Source: Nematopogon swammerdamellus
Lineage: Eukaryota; Arthropoda; Insecta; Lepidoptera; Adelidae
Direction: 5' to 3'
Length of the DNA: 64,000 bases
Assembly (NCBI GenBank): GCA_946902875.1
Contig: OX336339.1
Location: 2,102,397 to 2,166,396 of the forward strand
Below the pieces are notes generated by a model, which worked only from the letters and a program-made list of their open reading frames with translations, was not told the origin of the DNA and did no database searches. The first letter of the stretch is position 1. Every line of letters starts with the position of its first letter. Below, piece after piece: positions 49,834 to 60,619 of this stretch. The position numbers and the translations under genes are program-made.

Positions 49834-50210
49834 GTCCGCAAACATGATAAGCTCGGCAAGGACACCACTCCGTCGTCAGAACATTCATTGATTCAATTAT
49901 AGGCGAGGAGATATTCAATTATCTGCGGACCGCCCGCCAGTTTCACAACAACTCGGTGAGCGGTCCGAGAGTTATCGGCTAAGACTCCGCAGGGGCCATC
50001 ACGCCGCTGTGGGTGCTATCGTTAGAGTGCATTGGAACAGAGAATTTAATTTCATTTTTTAAAGATTAATTAATTAATAATAAGTTCACCTCATAGTAAA
50101 GAACGCTCTATATTAATTCAAAATATCAGTAGATTAAAGAAAAGCATTGGCATGGCACCTACTAGCACCATGGTGGCACGCGGAGAATGCATGTAGTTCA
50201 TGGTAGTATG

Positions 50211-50272
50211 CAAAGAATTTGTATGCTGCTGCGCTTCTAAAAGCGCAGCGACGTAATACAAACTCTTTGGTA
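50211..50272. repeat. Small hairpin related to 41964
   Basis: CAAAGAATTTGTATGCTGCT and AGCGACGTAATACAAACTCTTTG arms around GCGCTTCTAAAAGCGC. The inner GCTGCGCTT/AAGCGCAGC is perfect. Confidence 0.8.
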
Positions 50273-50357
50273 GTATGTTCTCTGGATAAACAATAAAATG
50301 AATGTCAAAAAATAATAAAAAATCTGGTTGTCATGGTTACTCTTGGAACGAATTGAA

Positions 50358-50754
50358 AAAAACCGGCCAAGTTCGAGTCGAACTCGCGCACCGAGGGTTC
50401 CGTATCGCCATGTCATGGCCAGCGCCACTTACGCCATCTATGGCGTGTTTATGAAATGCTTCATATTAGTTAAAATTCATGATTAGTTAAGAAGCTTCAT
50501 ACTATTTTCGACATATTTTCGGTAGATGGCGCGCGCGCATACACTTTTCAGTTTCTTCTATAGGAACCCCCTTAATTTTTTGCTTTTTCTTTGTTGCTAT
50601 ATCGGCCATAATAACACATATTCTGTGAAAATTTCAACCGGCTACCTATTACGGTTTTAAAGATACAGCAGTAGGACAGACGGACGGACGGAAGGACAGA
50701 CAGACGGCGGAGGCTTAGTAATAGGCTTCCGTACGTGATACGGAAACCTAAAAA
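50358..50754 (+). mobile_element. SINE-G, full-length subtype
   Basis: AAAAAACCGGCCAAGTTCGA to GTGATACGGAAACCTAAAAA. It contains a small duplication 'TTTTCGACATATTTTCGGTA'. Confidence 0.85.
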
Positions 50755-51380
50755 TCGTCTAACTTTGGTAGCACAGTGAATCGCCTGCAAATAATAATAA
50801 TAATATTTTTTTATTATTGTTGTATTTGCGCCACCTTCCTCATTTTGCTGATATATGTGTTTTGTATGTGCGTCACTTAGAAACTGATCATTGGCCATTT
50901 TCCCGATACATGTTTCGTGTCGGTGAAGTCATATTTTAGCTTACATGCATCCCACTATGTACCATATCAATGAGTAATACGACATGATTCCCTTCGATCG
51001 TAAAAGTGATTCCATGTCAAAAGATAATTTTTGAGAGCGCGATTTCAGTACCTTGCTACGGATGCAAATGCTGTGCGACGCCCAACAGTCATCATAATAA
51101 GATTTGCATAAGAACTTGCTCCAGCGTCATGACATCAGTGTTGCTAGTTCATAAATAAAGGGTGCATTAATTAATATAATTAAAGATAAGCAAGTAGTAT
51201 TGATTTCTATATTATGTTGATTTCTCTGGTGTAAATTGAGAAAGTGTAGCGGTGATATCGCGGTTTCACTACCTACACATTCGTTTAGTAAAATTATGTA
51301 TTATATAAAATGTATAGGTTCATTATTCGTGCACGGTAGTTCAAATGTTAGATTAGATAATATTAAAAATTACGTTTACT
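50755..51380. other. No recognised gene
   Basis: AAT-rich microsatellite at 50788-50810. The rest is AT-rich and unique-looking. Confidence 0.35.
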
Positions 51381-51384
51381 TACG

Positions 51385-51602
51385 TTAAATTACTTTCTGT
51401 TTGTCTGTCTATCTGAACGCGATAAACTCAAAAACTACCAAACCGATTTTCATACGGTTTTCACCAATGGGCGGAGTGATTCAAGGGAAAGGTTTATGTG
51501 TATAATTCATTAATGTTTTGTGTAAATTGGTTGAAAACGGAATGATACGGAACCCTCTCCACGCAAGTTCGACTCGCACTTGACCGCTTTTTGGTGATTA
51601 GA
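51385..51602. mobile_element. Helitron-type internal fragment and SINE-G head trace
   Basis: CTGAACGCGATAAACTCAAA, 'CCAAACCGATTTTCATACGG' and 'TTTTCACCAATGGGCGGAG' form a phrase common in lepidopteran Helitron-like elements, as I remember. GATACGGAACCCTCTCCACG and GACTCGCACTTGACCGC at 51544 are a reversed SINE-G head. Confidence 0.45.
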
Positions 51603-51671
51603 ATACGATCCGGTACGCAATAGGCAAAATGTTTATACTAATGAGCTTGTAAATATATTGTTACCCCACTA

Positions 51672-52091
51672 TCCTACTAATATTATAAACGCGAAAGTTT
51701 GCGAGGATGGATGGATGTATGGATGTATGGATGGATGTATGGATCTTTGTTCCTCTTTCACGCAAAAACTACTGAACGGATTTTGATGAGACTTTACAGT
51801 ACTATAGCTTATACATCAGAATAACATATAGGCTATAATTTATAAAGACATTGTGTAAATTGGCCCAAATTTATCGATAAATGTCAAGTAAGTCGGAAAA
51901 AATCCCGCCATCTGGGAGCTATCTCGGCGTGCGCTGCATAAACCGCTAGAGTTACACGAAAATAATATATGGTGGGGTTGTTTCTCTTAAATCGTTCTAA
52001 AAAAAAATCCGCGACAGCATATAGCTACCTTTTATGTGGAAGCCACTATAGCCAAAATAGTCGCGGACAAAGTCGCGGGCAAAAGCTAGCA
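51672..52091 (+). mobile_element. Third Helitron-like family, full length
   Basis: TATCCTACTAATATTATAAA, a GGAT microsatellite, 'ACTACTGAACGGATTTTGAT', and an end GTCGCGGGCAAAAGCTAGC. It shares the terminal hairpin and CTAG end with Hel but has its own body. No coding sequence. It inserted next to an A-rich stretch. Confidence 0.65.
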
Positions 52092-52339
52092 TAGAAGCAT
52101 AGTACCGCTGTGTAGTCTAGTGGTTAGTACTGTACCGGACCGGAAGGCCTCCGGACCGGCGGTGGCGGCGGCGGCGCGGGCGCTGCCCCGGATCACGTAA
52201 CGCCAGCGCCGGGAAGTGGTTGCTCTTAACTATATCTGGTGTATTATTAGCATACTGACGGCAAATGACCACATACATATATACCTCCAAGCGTATACAC
52301 GTACCACATACATATATACGTACGCGCTTATAACGCGCG

Positions 52340-52435
52340 GCACGTAACTTGGCCTCTGTGCGAGAGGGACGACGTTATACGCAAGCGATCGTTGGTATAA
52401 CGCTATCCCGCTCGCACAGCGGCCAAGTTACGTGC
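52340..52435. mobile_element. Foldback palindrome, 41-bp arms
   Basis: GCACGTAACTTGGCCTCTGT ... GTTATAC pairs with GTATAACGCTATCCCGCTCG ... TTACGTGC across GCAAGCGATCGTTG. There are about four mismatches. Confidence 0.85.
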
Positions 52436-52441
52436 CGGGCA

Positions 52442-52845
52442 CTCTACGTTATGTATGTATGACCAGTCCAACGCTGCCGGGAATGCCGTTTTAGATGTTG
52501 ACTTCAATAAATAGTTAAGCGATCACTACTTCTATAAATAATTCCCCAACAAATTGGTGCTAACGGCAGGTTGTTTATAGATCTTAAAATGCTATATTGG
52601 ATTAATAGAACGCGTCACTACTGTAGAGCTCTTGTTCCACCCTTATAGCACTTACTAACGCTATAGTAAAGTCAATAAAGAACCTTAACCTGTGTAAGAA
52701 TGGGCCTCTATTAAACAGCTCTTATAACGCCTGTTTTAACACCATAATGTTAGTTGAGGATCTCTTTTTACCTGACTAATGCGAAGGCAAAAGAAGTGTT
52801 ATGATTTTGGTAGCGTAAATATTTTATGTACATATGTCTGTTGGG
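52442..52845. other. No recognised feature
   Basis: Unique-looking sequence. A GCAATAAAG-type tail trace (GTCAATAAAGAACCTTAACC) at 52671. Confidence 0.35.
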
Positions 52846-53247
52846 CGGCGGGTGGCCAGTGGTTTGGGCATCGGATTCTCATGCGAGAGGTCCGCGGTTC
52901 GAATCCGGTCGGCGTGTACCAATGAGTTTTTTCTGACGAAAAAATTTACGTGCATACCTAAACCTGCTGCTTCACCGTTCGGAACCGATGTAAAACTGTA
53001 GGTCCCTTCCCTTGCCCCTTACTAGGTGGTAGGCTCAAATTGTAGCTGACTGGGTTTGTAGCACCGTACTGGATGTAAGATGGCCGCATAGCAGCCTCGG
53101 CTGTGTTCTCCTCTAGTCCAGTATAGCCAGCAATCCAGGGATGTCTCCGGTACGGCACCTACCTTCTCGGAGGTGATATTGGCTGGTCGGAGGATGCGCT
53201 TTGGCCCCTTCGACTCAGCCACCCATACCGAATTACATAAAAAAAAC
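52846..53247 (+). mobile_element. SINE-B, full length
   Basis: GGCGGGTGGCCAGTGGTTTG, 'CTCATGCGAGAGGTCCGCGG', B box GGTTCGAATCC, core CTGTAGGTCCCTTCCCTTGC, and tail to ACCGAATTACATAAAAAAAA. Repeat T remains (TTCCCTTTTATAAGAAGTAG) follow at 53262. Confidence 0.9.
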
Positions 53248-53459
53248 ATACAGACAGACGTTCCCTTTTATAAGAAGTAGAGATAGAGAGTAGAGATGAT
53301 GTTGGATTCGTCTCGATAACGCGCATGTCATAAGCTAGATGAAAAAACTCAAAATTACGGTCGCTAGGCGCCATATTGTCAAGCTTTGATATTATAAATT
53401 TTATTATGAAATTTTATTTATATTTTATTAAATTATATAGATAGAATTACAAATTTTTA

Positions 53460-53878
53460 AAACCCCGACCGTTAAAAATTCAAATAAAATTTCCGTACCG
53501 CTAAGTAAATTCCCGCGCAGCTCTGAGTTTTTATTATATTTTATTTACTTAGTGGTCCCCCGACCCCTTTAAATAAGTAAACAGAAATAATTTTAGACTT
53601 TTTAAGGGTCGGCGTTTTTTTAATTTTTGATTTAACTTTTATTTCAAGCCTTTAAAAAACGCACGCAAATCGGTCCACTTTTTAAGATAAGTTATTACTT
53701 ATTTGCTTGATTACAAACATAGCTAACAACCATCCCGATTGAACCACCTTTGTAATAAAAAAACCGCATCCAAATCGGTCCATCCGTTTGGGAGCTACGA
53801 TGCCACAGACAGACACACATATGTAGATACACACACACGTTAAACTTATAACACCTGTTTGCATCGGGGGTTAAAAAC
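53460..53878 (-). mobile_element. Repeat J, near full length, reverse
   Basis: ACCCCGACCGTTAAAAATTC to TTGCATCGGGGGTTAAAAA. It contains the 'CTTAGTGGTCCCCCGACCCC' and 'CATCCGTTTGGGAGCTACGA' blocks in the same order as 6645. Confidence 0.65.
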
Positions 53879-54430
53879 AACAGCTTGAGAGCTTCTTAGA
53901 ATATTCGTAAAAGGCGGCCAGTCTCGGCACAAGGCCGATAAAATGTCAGGCTACATAATTTTGAAATGAAATGAAATGAAAATATACTTTATTGCACAAA
54001 AAGTGACAAAAGGCGGACTTAAAGCCTAAAGGCATTATCTGCCAGTCATACCTGGGATTGTGAGTAGGGTAGATGGGTAGTGCGGAAAATTGAATGAGAG
54101 ATTTTTTTTTATTTTTTAAGTGGTTAAAAATAAACAATAAAACATAGATAATAGTAATAACATACAACTAAATACATTCGTGACATACATACATACAAGT
54201 TCAAAAGTACATACATATACGTTATATAAACAAATACAAATACATACATACATACATACCTAATGCAGTTTCTAAACAAGCGATAACACACATGGAGACA
54301 TTATGCGTTTGAAAACATTATGTTCCCTCACACGGGATTTGAAAATGTTGTGGGAAGCGGAAGTATGGAGTAACGGAGAAGTATTTTATTCTGCAGTTAT
54401 ATTTTCTTTTGAAGTCCCGACTATTCCGTG
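53879..54430. other. Reversed LINE tail, then unrecognised
   Basis: 53982-54050 (ATATACTTTATTGCACAAAA, AAGGCGGACTTAAAGCC) is a reversed LINE 3' end. A TACA microsatellite lies at about 54180-54260. Confidence 0.4.
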
Positions 54431-54800
54431 AATAAATCGGACATAAATCACGTGTCGCGTGCGGTCGCGTGGTCTCCTCGTCAAAGCGTCGGGGGGCGGC
54501 GGCCGGAGCGGACCGGACGCCGCGCCGCCGCCTGCGGACACGAGGAAGTCATCTCGGCTCCGCACGCTTCCTGCTCAGCTCCGGGTGTCTACTCAACACT
54601 CAGTGGTGCGGTCGGTCGACTGTCGATCGTATTCATCAAGAACCTTCCCTCTACAACCTGGATAGCTAAACTTCCGTCGAAACCTACCTCGCTAGTAGAT
54701 AGATATATACAGAATGTTCGGCACATCGACCGACGAATTTTTTTTGTAAGAAAGCGGGGTCATTTGCAACGTTTTGACCTATGATACCTTTTGTCAGATG
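54431..54800. other. CpG-rich island with SINE-A head trace
   Basis: 54465-54600 is GC-rich (GGGGGGCGGCGGCCGGAGCG). Three overlapping plus-strand frames of 66-118 codons reflect composition. CTCAGTGGTGCGGTCGGTCG at 54598 is an isolated SINE-A head. No domain recognised. Confidence 0.35.
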
Positions 54801-55379
54801 TCACGTGGCATCGAGATGCGATTTTTTTTTTCTTTATTTTTGAAAATTACCAAAATCTCAGCTTTAAACCCTTGTAACTGTTTTGGTTATGATTGTATCA
54901 GCACGAAATAAAATTTATTGAATTTTACGATGTATCATTGTTCTAGAAAAAATATTATTTGATGAAGTTTGAAAAGGTCTTATGACCTCCCAAAGTCACG
55001 AAAACGAGTCAAAATATGACAGAATATTAATTTCATTTGACAGTAATTTATAGCTTCATTTTCTTTTAAGAAGTTCGCTAGTTAACGCACTTTTCAACGG
55101 TATACAACATGTCATACAAATAATTCACTTTCATAATTTCAGCCGACATTGTCAGTTTCCATAAAAAAAAATCATCTAAAAACCTTCCAGGGTGGACATA
55201 GGTGTATGCTAGCTAGTACATAGGCAGGCTAGTAAAGGGGGAGGGGGACGGGGGGCGGGCGCGGGGCGCGGGGCGGACGAGATCGACAGCTAAAAGAAAG
55301 TGCAAGTGATAATTCTCACATAACTTTCCAACAATGCCTATATTGCAGCAGCGCTCTCGGCGTATTTACATGCACACAA
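54801..55379. other. AT-rich, SINE-A tail end, G-rich patch
   Basis: 55141-55167 (GCCGACATTGTCAGTTTCCA) is the last 27 bp of SINE-A. 55235-55290 is a G-rich run. Nothing else. Confidence 0.35.
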
Positions 55380-55785
55380 GCGGCGGGTGGCCGAGTGGTT
55401 TGGGCATCGGCCTCTCATGCGAGAGGTCCGAGGTTCGAATCCGGTCCGTGTGTACCAATGAGTTTTTTTCTGACGAAAAAATTTACGTGCATAACCTACA
55501 CCTGCTGCTTCACCGTTCGGAACCGCGTGTAAAACTGTAGGTCCCTTTCCTTGCCCCTTACTAGGTGGTAGGCTCAAATTGTAGCCGACTGGGTTGGTAC
55601 CACCGTACTGGATGTAAGATGGCCGGATAGCAGCCTCGGTTGTGTTGTCCTCTAGTCCAGTATAGCCAGCAGTCCAGGGAAGTCTCCGGTATGGCGCCTA
55701 ACTTCTCGGAGGTGATATTGGCTGGTCGGAGCATGTACTTTGGCCCAACCGACTCAGCCACTCATACCGGATTAGATAAAAAAAA
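55380..55785 (+). mobile_element. SINE-B, best-preserved copy
   Basis: GGCGGGTGGCCGAGTGGTTT, 'GGCCTCTCATGCGAGAGGTC', GGTTCGAATCC, and the core with GGTTGGTACCACCGTACTGG. The tail reads GATGGCCGGATAGCAGCC, then CTCATACCGGATTAGATAAA. An intact A box/B box pair at normal tRNA spacing supports tRNA-Ser/Leu ancestry. Confidence 0.9.
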
Positions 55786-56525
55786 TGTAAAAATACACGC
55801 ACACACAGACATAATATAGGTACACACAAACACACACACACACACCCTAGTGCATGCAATTTGGGTTTCTTACGACCACACACGATTAAAATGGTTATTG
55901 ATTTGGTCAATGCAAAAAGAGAAGAAAGATTTTAGTGTATCGTAACAATTGAAAGTGATAGGAGTAACATAGGCGGATGCGGCGATAAATTATTAATGAT
56001 GAGTCGAGCAGGTGCGCAGAGGCGACACGACACACGACTAATGAGATGAGCGGCCGCACGACACGACACGATACGATCGCTCACACGCGGAGATGACAGG
56101 CCGTCCGCTACTCTACCAACCTAGAACGATAAAAAAGGTATGGACGCCGGACTGTAAAATGCTTGTATGAGAAATAGCGTCGTCGAGTTGCGGGGAGCGG
56201 AGTGTACTTACCGATGATAAATATTCCACTATTGTGCACACTAAAATTGGCTGTAGTGATTTACACGTAAACACAGAGCATGCAGGCATTTTAAACAGGT
56301 TTTGGCGAACGCAGCCGATGACAGACTGACGGGCCAGCGCGCGACCGTCCAATGAAATAAGTATGCTTTTACTTATATCGTGTTACGCTGGCGAGGATAG
56401 GGTTCGGGGTCCATACCTTTTTTATCGTTCTAGCTACCAACCATCCGTCGCGCGCGTTGTTAATCGTCACTACTGCGCCGCTGATGCATTGTACGTGCAG
56501 ATATTATCATCAATCAATCATACTA
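55786..56525. other. No recognised gene
   Basis: An AC-rich run at 55795-55850. A 'CGATAAAAAAGGTATGGACG' phrase at 56127 is roughly inverted at 56412 (CATACCTTTTTTATCGTTCT), suggesting that 56118-56435 is bounded by about 25-bp inverted ends. No coding sequence. Confidence 0.4.
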
Positions 56526-56726
56526 TAGTCTGTTCCAAATAAGCCTGGATAAAAAGTCATTGACCTTTGAGTGCTAGCTCCCTTGCACAAACGTGAAACG
56601 CTAAGCGCCGTCTCTCTCTTGCGCCACGACACCGGCGCAGGAGAGAGACGTAGAGTTTCACGTTTGTGCAAGAGCTAGCACTCAAAGGTCAATGACTTTT
56701 TATCCAGGCTTATTTGGAACAGACTT
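56526..56726. mobile_element. Hairpin MITE inserted in Hel, TA target
   Basis: Almost perfect palindrome: AGTCTGTTCCAAATAAGCCT ... CTAGCTC and its inverse (GAGCTAGCACTCAAAGGTCA ...), with a short central 'GCGCCACGACACCGGCGC' region. It lies between CATACTA and TAATAATAAATCTG, which rejoin to the Hel 5' end with one TA duplicated. Confidence 0.85.
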
Positions 56727-57092
56727 TAATAATAAATCTGTAACGGATGGTCATTGAGTGCGTTACTTTTTTTTATGAGATATTGCGTTTGTAGACTGAA
56801 TGTAGATGGTAATAAAACTAAATTGACGATTTTTTATAAATCTTTTCTGTATGTATGTATGTTCCTCCATAACTGTTAAACCGATGATCCGAATTCGATG
56901 AAACTTAGTACCAGCAGATTTAACTATACGGGACACAGGATAGAATAAAATTAATTTCCGGTTACGCTAAGATATGGATCTCATACAATCCGAATTGTTC
57001 CGCGCGCCGAAATAAAGGTAGCGGGCTTATACTTAATTTATTCTTTCCAAATACAAATTTCACGCGAGCGAAGCCGCGGACAAATAGCTAGT
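56727..57092 (+). mobile_element. Hel, full length, 5' end split by a MITE
   Basis: The 5' end ATCAATCATACTA is left of the hairpin. AATAATAAATCTGTAACGG to GCCGCGGACAAATAGCTAGT is to the right. Confidence 0.75.
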
Positions 57093-57149
57093 AGAAGTAT
57101 AACTTATAACCTGGGCTTTTAAGAATCCATCGATTCTCTAAATCGTTTC

Positions 57150-57392
57150 ATTGTTGCACCGCTAGGGTGTGGAACTGTCTTCCGGCGAGTGTGTTTTCCG
57201 AATGCTTTAACCTGGTTGTCTTCAGACGTCGTCGTTTAACAGGCTTTATACGGCCTAGCAACAGTCCGCAAATCTGCTGGCATGGCACCTAACTGAGCGT
57301 GGTTTCGCGAGGAGAGGTGATTTTGGCTCTGTCGACTTGCACCATTGGTCTCTCGGCACAGCCACCCATGTTGGTTTAAATAAAAAAAAACT
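57150..57392 (+). pseudogene. LINE ORF2 C-terminal fragment with 3' tail
   Basis: The frame reads RVWNCLPASVFSECFNLVVF and RRR, then frameshifts or reaches a stop within the following 40 codons. The 3' part (CTGAGCGTGGTTTCGCGAGG, 'GGCACAGCCACCCATGTTGG') ends in TTTAAATAAAAAAAAA. 'WNCLPASVF----NL-VFRRR' is the terminal motif. It is the same family as 24893. Confidence 0.75.
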
Positions 57393-57449
57393 CGGTTATA
57401 ATGTTCAACATCATGTCCTTAAAATTATCTGTGTAGTGTAATAATTAGA

Positions 57450-57789
57450 TTTTTTATGGAAACTGACACGGTTGGCTACATCACCTACAACATCCATGAT
57501 GTCAGCCCATAACACCGGGTGAACTTGGTGCCACGTTAGTGCTTCCCTTCAGTCGTGCCGGCTATACTGAACTGGACGGAAAACACAAACTATTTACATA
57601 GCCGTTTCGACCGACGACGTTTCATTCAGTGCGGTGGTAGCAACCCGGGCGGGTTGAACCCTACCACCTGGTAATATAAGAAAGGAGTCATATCCCTTAG
57701 ATATTCCATTCTCACTCTACATAGGTACCTAAATAGCTTTCATTGTCGTAAAGCGACGCACGCGCAATTGCGTAACCGCAGCACAGGCA
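57450..57789 (-). mobile_element. D-head SINE variant, full length, reverse
   Basis: The normal SINE-A tail and core are followed, in reverse, by AGGAGTCATATCCCTTAGAT, 'CATTCTCACTCTACATAGG', 'TAGCTTTCATTGTCGTAAAG' and GCAATTGCGTAACCGCAGCA with CAGGC. There is no tRNA-like A box or 5S-like segment. It matches the D part of 5177-5707. Confidence 0.75.
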
Positions 57790-58016
57790 AGTGAGTCAGT
57801 CGGTAAGTGGTTCTGCTAGCTGGAAGCATAATGTATGAATTGTGTTAGTCGCGAGTCGTGATCCGTTCGGGAGTCTGCGGAGATTAGAAAGCCGGTGAAA
57901 CTGCTCGCAGAAGCCGCTGATAAGCCATCTCGTCAGATCCGCGTCTCCTGTTCGTTTGTACGAGGCCTGTGAGGCTGGCTCCTTCGTATTCAATTTCGTT
58001 AAAAAAAAAAATGTTT

Positions 58017-58348
58017 TTTTTTTAAGGTTCCGTATCCGTCGTTACGGGACGCTATTTACTACGCCTCTCTCTGTCCGAGGGCTGTATGTATCTCTTGAAC
58101 CGTAATAGGTAGTCCGTTAAAATTTTCAAAGAACATGTGTTATTATGGCCGATATAACAACAAATAATAAAAAAATAAGAAAAATTAAAAAATTCACGAA
58201 GTCCCCATACAAGAAACTAAAAAATGTATACGCGTCATCTACCGAAAAGAGTTTGAAGCATTTTAACTAATACATAGAGTGGCGCTGACCATGACATGGC
58301 GATACGGAACCCTCGGTGCGCGAGTTCGACTCGCACTTGGCCGGTTTT
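58017..58348 (-). mobile_element. SINE-G, reverse, full-length subtype
   Basis: TTTTTTAAGGTTCCGTATCC to TCGACTCGCACTTGGCCGGT. The GACA tract is short. It runs into the poly-T of a SINE-A. Confidence 0.8.
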
Positions 58349-58716
58349 TTTATGGAAACTGACACCGTTGGCTACATCACCTACAACATCAATGATGTCA
58401 GCCCATAACACCGGGTGAACTGGTACATGTCAGTGCTTCCGTTAATTTCATGTCGGCTACACTGAACTGGACGGAAAACACGAACTATTTACATAGCCGT
58501 TTCGACCGACATTTCATTCAGTGCGGTGGTACCAACCCGGGCGTGATAAACCCTACCACCTAGTAAGGTAAGAAGGGAAGGGACCTACAGTTTTACGTGG
58601 AATCCGTACCTCGGTCAACCTCCAACGATCGAGCGGTCACCCATCCAAATACTGACCGCGCTCAGGGTTGCTTAACAACAGTCGACCGACCGCACCACTG
58701 AGCTACCGAGGCTGAC
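58349..58716 (-). mobile_element. SINE-A, full length, reverse
   Basis: TTTTTATGGAAACTGACACC to GCACCACTGAGCTACCGAGG and CTGAC. The 5S-like part is CCATCCAAATACTGACCGCG and CTCAGGGTTGCTTAAC. It is of the subfamily at 7839 (CTGAGCGCGG), not that at 36986 (CTGGGCGCGG). Confidence 0.9.
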
Positions 58717-58739
58717 ATAAAATATTATGAATAATATAT

Positions 58740-58915
58740 GATGCGACTAACATTATTCTGGTGGTGTCTTCCGCATGGACTACAATGAATTTTTCAACAT
58801 CTTGTGGCCCTCGTCGATACGCGTCATTTGACACCCTAAGGGGCGAATTCGTACTCTCTGCAAATTGGGGACTATACTGAAGCGATCGAGAATACATGTT
58901 CAATGTCAAGAGTAT
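58740..58915 (-). repeat. Repeat L: coding-like segment shared with 26643
   Basis: On the minus strand, MYSRSLQYSPQFAESTNSPL with RVSNDAYRRGPQDVEKF can be read. The homologous segment at 26643-26800 reads MSFRSLQYSPRFPA and later SNDVYRRG. The two differ by substitutions and small indels. The protein is not recognised. It may be a fragment of a host or transposon gene. Confidence 0.45.
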
Positions 58916-58967
58916 TATAAGAAATTAAATTAAATTTCCGATCCATCCTGACGCTAGCCCGTTTTTA

Positions 58968-59090
58968 ACCGACTTCAAAAAAGGAGGAGGTTCTATATTC
59001 GGCTGTATGTATTTTTTTTTATGTATGTTCAGCAATATCTTCCCCAATTGTGAACCGATTTCGATGATTATTTTTGTGTTCGGTTCAGTC
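58968..59090 (+). repeat. Repeat F copy
   Basis: ACCGACTTCAAAAAAGGAGG, 'AGGTTCTATATTCGGCTGTA', 'TGTGAACCGATTTCGATGAT'. Matches 2970-3118 in opposite orientation. Confidence 0.6.
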
Positions 59091-59221
59091 TAGCTCCAAG
59101 GTGGTCCCATTAATTTATGGCCAAGATCGGATTGGAAAGCGAGGCGGAATCGCGAGGCCGAAGGCCGAGCGATTCCGCCGAGTACATTAATAGCAAATAA
59201 AAATTACTAAAAAAACTGTGA

Positions 59222-59332
59222 AAAAATTATAAAAATCGAACCCTAGAGTTGAAGGCGGTCGGTTATTTTTGCTTGCTTTAGCACCACCGCCTTCATCTCT
59301 AGGGTTCGATTTTTATAATTTTTTTATTTCAT
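59222..59332. repeat. Hairpin, ~38-bp arms
   Basis: AAATTATAAAAATCGAACCC with TAGAGTTGAAGGCGGT pairs with ACCGCCTTCATCTCTAGGGT and TCGATTTTTATAATTT. One mismatch in the GC-rich half. The loop is CGGTTATTTTTGCTTGCTTTAG-like. 'GAAGGCGGT' recurs at 59341 outside the hairpin, so the repeat-F element may contain several of these. Confidence 0.8.
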
Positions 59333-59814
59333 ACATTTTTGAAGGCGGTTTTCAAATTTTTTTAAAGTTTTTTTTTCATATTAAGAAATTATACCATACA
59401 ATAGCTTGTAAAGAGGTGTAGGGTTCCGGAACATGCTCTCGGAGGCCTAAACATAAAAGTGATGTAATTGGGTGAAAGTTGCATAAATAATAGTGTAGGC
59501 ATGCGCAGAATGCGCTTCAAATGGTAATTGCTACAACCATGTCCCGCGTGCCGTGTGGGAAGGAGAGATTATCTATGTGTGCTGCCGTCTGTTGTATAGG
59601 GTTCCTCGCGGGTCCCTATTATTAGTCTGTCCGTCCGTCTAGGGCTTTACCTTTTGAACGCCCTCCGGAATCAATTTTATAAATTAAATGATTTTTTTTT
59701 TCATATTGTAAATAAACAATATTCCTGACTTGGACGCACAGAAATCCTAACTTCTATGATCTGTGCTTGGACGATTCAAATGAATCTTTTATATGTATAA
59801 ATTTGACTGAACCC
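59333..59814. other. SINE-G trace, otherwise unrecognised
   Basis: 59595-59660 (ATAGGGTTCCTCGCGGGTCC, 'TCTGTCCGTCCGTCTAGGGC') is a decayed, reversed SINE-G. The rest is AT-rich. Confidence 0.4.
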
Positions 59815-60118
59815 TATGTTCTTTGCACTTTATTCTCTTTTTTTTTTAAGATAATCTTTTAGTTATTATTTTGATTTTTTATTAGATGTAGTATGTTATA
59901 GTTAACATAATTAAAAATTCGCATGTAAGTTATATTTAAGCATTTTTTAAAAAAAGCTCTGTAAGGTTTCTTGCCCGATTCTTCCTTATAGATTGCATTG
60001 CTGAACGGGATAAAACAAAAACTATGACGAACCATACTGAATATGCATATGTCTCAATGTAATATTGTTTTTGTTGTGTGTTCTTTATGGCGAAATAAAT
60101 ATCTGAATCTGAATCTGA
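59815..60118 (+). mobile_element. LINE 3' region with TCTGAA tail
   Basis: AGGTTTCTTGCCCGATTCTT, 'TTGCATTGCTGAACGGGATA' and 'TTCTTTATGGCGAAATAAAT' lead to ATCTGAATCTGAATCTGAA. A typical lepidopteran LINE terminus with a hexanucleotide tail. Confidence 0.6.
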
Positions 60119-60245
60119 ACCGTAATAGGTAGCCGATTGAAATTCAAAATTTATTTATTTCCAAAATAAACTAATTATTTAGTTGTCACAACACATCCTT
60201 TTACTTTAATTGAGCTAAACTTGTACAAGTATCTTTTTCATATAT

Positions 60246-60619
60246 ACTAGCTTTTGCCCGCGGCTTCGCTCGCGTGAAATTCGTATTTAAAAAGAAAAAA
60301 CTAATTAAGCCCGCCTCCTTTATTTTGGCGCGCGAAACAATTCGGTTTGTATGAGAGCCACATCTTAGCGTAACCGGAACTGCATTTTATTTAGCCTATC
60401 CTGTGCCGTGCATATGTATAGTTAAATACGCTTGTACTAAGTTTCATCAAATTCGTTTGATCGGTTTAAGAGTTATGGAGGAACATACATACATACAGAA
60501 GATTTCTAAAAATCAATTTAGTTTTAGTAGGGTCATACATAGTCTACAAACGCAATATCTCATAAAACAAAGTAACTTACTCCATGACCATCCCTTAGAG
60601 ATTTATTATTAGTATTGAT
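60246..60619 (-). mobile_element. Hel, full length, reverse, inside SINE-G
   Basis: ACTAGCTTTTGCCCGCGGCT to TTTATTATTAGTATTGATT. Both ends are intact. It lies between two consecutive SINE-G pieces. Confidence 0.75.

Noticed and set aside
52128..52200. tRNA-like TAGTCTAGTGGTTAGTAC phrase
   Set aside because: Resembles an A box, but no B box or foldable arms follow. Too little for a feature.
52846..52920. Functional tRNA-Ser or tRNA-Leu gene
   Set aside because: A and B boxes are present, but the sequence continues into the SINE-B body instead of a T-run terminator, the A box has lost a base, and several copies share it.
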